DNA of 5,726 bases from Collinsella sp. Its GTDB lineage: Bacteria > Actinomycetota > Coriobacteriia > Coriobacteriales > Coriobacteriaceae. This document shows positions 4,669-5,726 of this stretch, one piece after another. The notes beneath the pieces were generated by a model. It had not been told where the DNA came from and did not search any database. It saw only the letters and a program-made list of their open reading frames with translations. Position 1 is the first letter of the stretch. Each line of letters opens with the position of its first letter. The translations under genes were made by a program, and so were the position numbers. The stretch is taken from contig DYAA01000022.1 in the NCBI GenBank assembly GCA_019419405.1, positions 1 to 5,726 of the forward strand. Reading direction: 5' to 3'.

Positions 4669-5442
4669 ATGAGGATCGATTCACGAAAACCGAAAGCCGC
4701 CGCCCTTTCCGCCGCTCTGACCGTGGCACTTTTGATGGGCGCCGGCGCAACTGATGCCCACGCGGCAACACTATCCGATATGGTCGGATCTGCGCCGTCC
4801 GAGGCGACGCTGGTGCAGCCCGTCGACTACCGCGGCGACGGTTATGGCTCTATGCAGGAGTGGAACGCCTCGATGGGGGCAAAGCGCGATTCCCTGGAGA
4901 TGCGCGCTCAGATCATTATGAATATGTATGGCGACTATGCTACCGATGACGAGCGCACTGTGTTGCAGGGTTGCATCGACGGTGCGGGTAGCCTGTTGAC
5001 GATGGGGGAGGTCGATGCCAAGTCGACCGAGCTCGATGAGCTGCGCGCCACGCTCGAGGATGCCAAGCGTGAGGCGCTTGAGTTTGAGGCCGCCGAGGCC
5101 GAGGCCGCGGCCGCCCAGGCTTCGTATTGCAACGCCGGCTCCAGCCCGTCTTACACGTCTGCTGCGTATTACGCGAACGGCTCGGGTCTGACGCGCTTGA
5201 GCGGCGTCAATAACTATAACGGCCGCCGCGAGACCTATTACAGCAGCAACGTACTCTACCATCACCGCACGGGCGAGTGGACGCAGGATTCCGAGGGCTT
5301 TTGGCGCGATTCCGATGGTTACTACGTCGTTGCCGCGGGCGATAAGGCCCAAGGCTCTACGTTTACCGGTTCCAAGGGCGAGTGCAAGGTCTATGACTCC
5401 GGCTGCGCTGCCGGAACCACCGACTACTACACCGGTTGGTAA
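4669..5442 (+). CDS. Secreted protein with coiled-coil-like middle and double-psi beta-barrel-like C-terminus
   Basis: This 257-residue protein begins with a clear Sec signal peptide: a basic n-region MRIDSRKPK, a hydrophobic core ALSAALTVALLMGAGA, and a predicted cleavage after AHA (about residue 32). The next segment (33-110) is unrecognised. Residues about 113-150 are rich in Glu, Ala and Leu (ELDELRATLEDAKREALEF, then an EAAEAEAAAAQ tract), consistent with a helix or short coiled coil. The C-terminus (about 178-257) is rich in Tyr, Gly and Ser and includes NNYNGRRETYYSSNVLYHHR, GYYVVAAGDKAQGSTFTGSKG and KVYDSGCAAGTTDYY. This ordering (VVA, then xGSxF, then YDSG, then TDYY) resembles a double-psi beta-barrel of the 3D/RlpA-like type often found in secreted cell-wall proteins. 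Four Cys in the mature part (102, 154, 239, 246) could form disulfides. GGAGG (4653-4657) lies 11 nt before the ATG. The gene is flanked by terminators, so it is probably monocistronic. A cell-wall role is inferred only. Confidence 0.85.
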   Translation: MRIDSRKPKAAALSAALTVALLMGAGATDAHAATLSDMVGSAPSEATLVQPVDYRGDGYGSMQEWNASMGAKRDSLEMRAQIIMNMYGDYATDDERTVLQGCIDGAGSLLTMGEVDAKSTELDELRATLEDAKREALEFEAAEAEAAAAQASYCNAGSSPSYTSAAYYANGSGLTRLSGVNNYNGRRETYYSSNVLYHHRTGEWTQDSEGFWRDSDGYYVVAAGDKAQGSTFTGSKGECKVYDSGCAAGTTDYYTGW

Positions 5443-5471
5443 TCTGTTCGCGCTATAGACATATGATGGGC

Positions 5472-5519
5472 GGGCGTCTTTACCGAGCTTTCGGGCAACG
5501 TAAAGACGCCCTTTCTTTA
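5472..5519 (+). terminator. Intrinsic terminator of the secreted-protein gene
   Basis: GGGCGTCTTTAC (5472-5483) pairs perfectly with GTAAAGACGCCC (5500-5511), giving 12 bp. A T-rich tract (TTTCTTT) follows. The loop contains a small competing CCGA/TCGG stem. It begins 30 nt after the stop codon. The GTAAAGA and TCTTTAC parts make the stem partly A/T-rich at its apex, with the GC base at the bottom as expected. Confidence 0.9.
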
Positions 5520-5628
5520 TGTGCGCTTGAGTTAACAGAGCCCTTACCGTGGCAGTACGCTGGGCGTATGGATGCGGGGCACACTAGTTCATGAGAAATA
5601 GGGTCTTTCTCTTGGAGGAAGTGATCTT

Positions 5629-5726
5629 GTGAATGCTCGAGATATTGCCGCCGTCGCCGTCGCGTTGATGCTTGGCTGCCTTGGTCCCACGGCCGCGCTC
5701 GTCGCGGGCATGCAGGGGACATGCGG
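5629..5726 (+). CDS. Partial CDS, N-terminus of a small hydrophobic or exported protein
   Basis: GTG 5629 opens a frame to the right edge, with GGAGGA at 5614-5619 and 9 nt spacing, a strong ribosome-binding site. The other candidate starts nearby (GTG 5621, ATG 5633) run into early stops. The visible protein begins MNARDIAAVAVALMLGCLG and continues PTAALVAGMQGTC. One Arg and one Asp precede a long hydrophobic stretch with a helix-breaking Gly-Pro, fitting a membrane helix or a signal peptide. MLGC resembles a lipobox but has Met rather than Leu at -3, so lipidation is doubtful. The 5' gap after the terminator (5520-5613) contains a weak promoter candidate only. The function is unknown. Confidence 0.6.
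   Translation, partial: MNARDIAAVAVALMLGCLGPTAALVAGMQGTC

Noticed and set aside
5532..5572. Promoter for the partial gene at 5629 (TTAACA-18-TACGCT or TTACCG-17-TATGGA)
   Set aside because: Both pairs match the consensus poorly at the -10 or -35, and neither is clearly better. A promoter should exist here after the terminator, but it cannot be placed.

Overview
The window comes from a GC-rich bacterial chromosome whose coding regions favour G/C at third codon positions. Shine-Dalgarno sequences are strong and of the AAGGAG type, and genes are tightly spaced. This style, and the C-terminal domain of the secreted protein at 4669-5442, fit a gut actinobacterium of the Coriobacteriia (Collinsella-like). 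That placement is an inference from composition and family resemblance, not from a marker gene.

Layout. The left half (1-2770) is read on the minus strand. It holds a LysR-type regulator (1868-2770), ribonuclease HI (1283-1768, GTG start), a Gfo/Idh/MocA-family NAD(P)-dependent oxidoreductase (103-1209), and the first 33 codons of a further gene that starts 2 nt after the oxidoreductase stop and runs off the left edge. The right half (2832-5726) is read on the plus strand. It holds an O-acetylhomoserine sulfhydrylase (metY, 3046-4356) with a strong terminator, a secreted protein with a coiled-coil-like middle and a probable double-psi beta-barrel-like C-terminus (4669-5442) with its own strong terminator, and the start of a small hydrophobic protein (5629 to the edge).

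The most interesting part is the 275-nt divergent region between the LysR gene and metY. It has a near-consensus sigma-70-type promoter (2832-2860) with two dyad symmetries just upstream, suitable as operators. It then has a 5' leader of about 180 nt containing a 17-codon upstream ORF (2930-2983) with an excellent Shine-Dalgarno sequence. The uORF encodes two Cys and an internal Met, and has a cluster of codons rare for this genome. Its ribosome-binding site lies in the 5' arm of a long, nearly continuous hairpin (2913-2968). I do not recognise a known SAM riboswitch class here, so this is a candidate undescribed cis-regulatory leader for homocysteine/methionine synthesis, possibly with LysR control on top.

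The metabolic link that can be supported is sulfur assimilation: LysR regulator, leader and MetY. RNase HI, the oxidoreductase and the secreted protein look like independent neighbours. No tRNA, rRNA, CRISPR array, insertion sequence or phage gene was seen.
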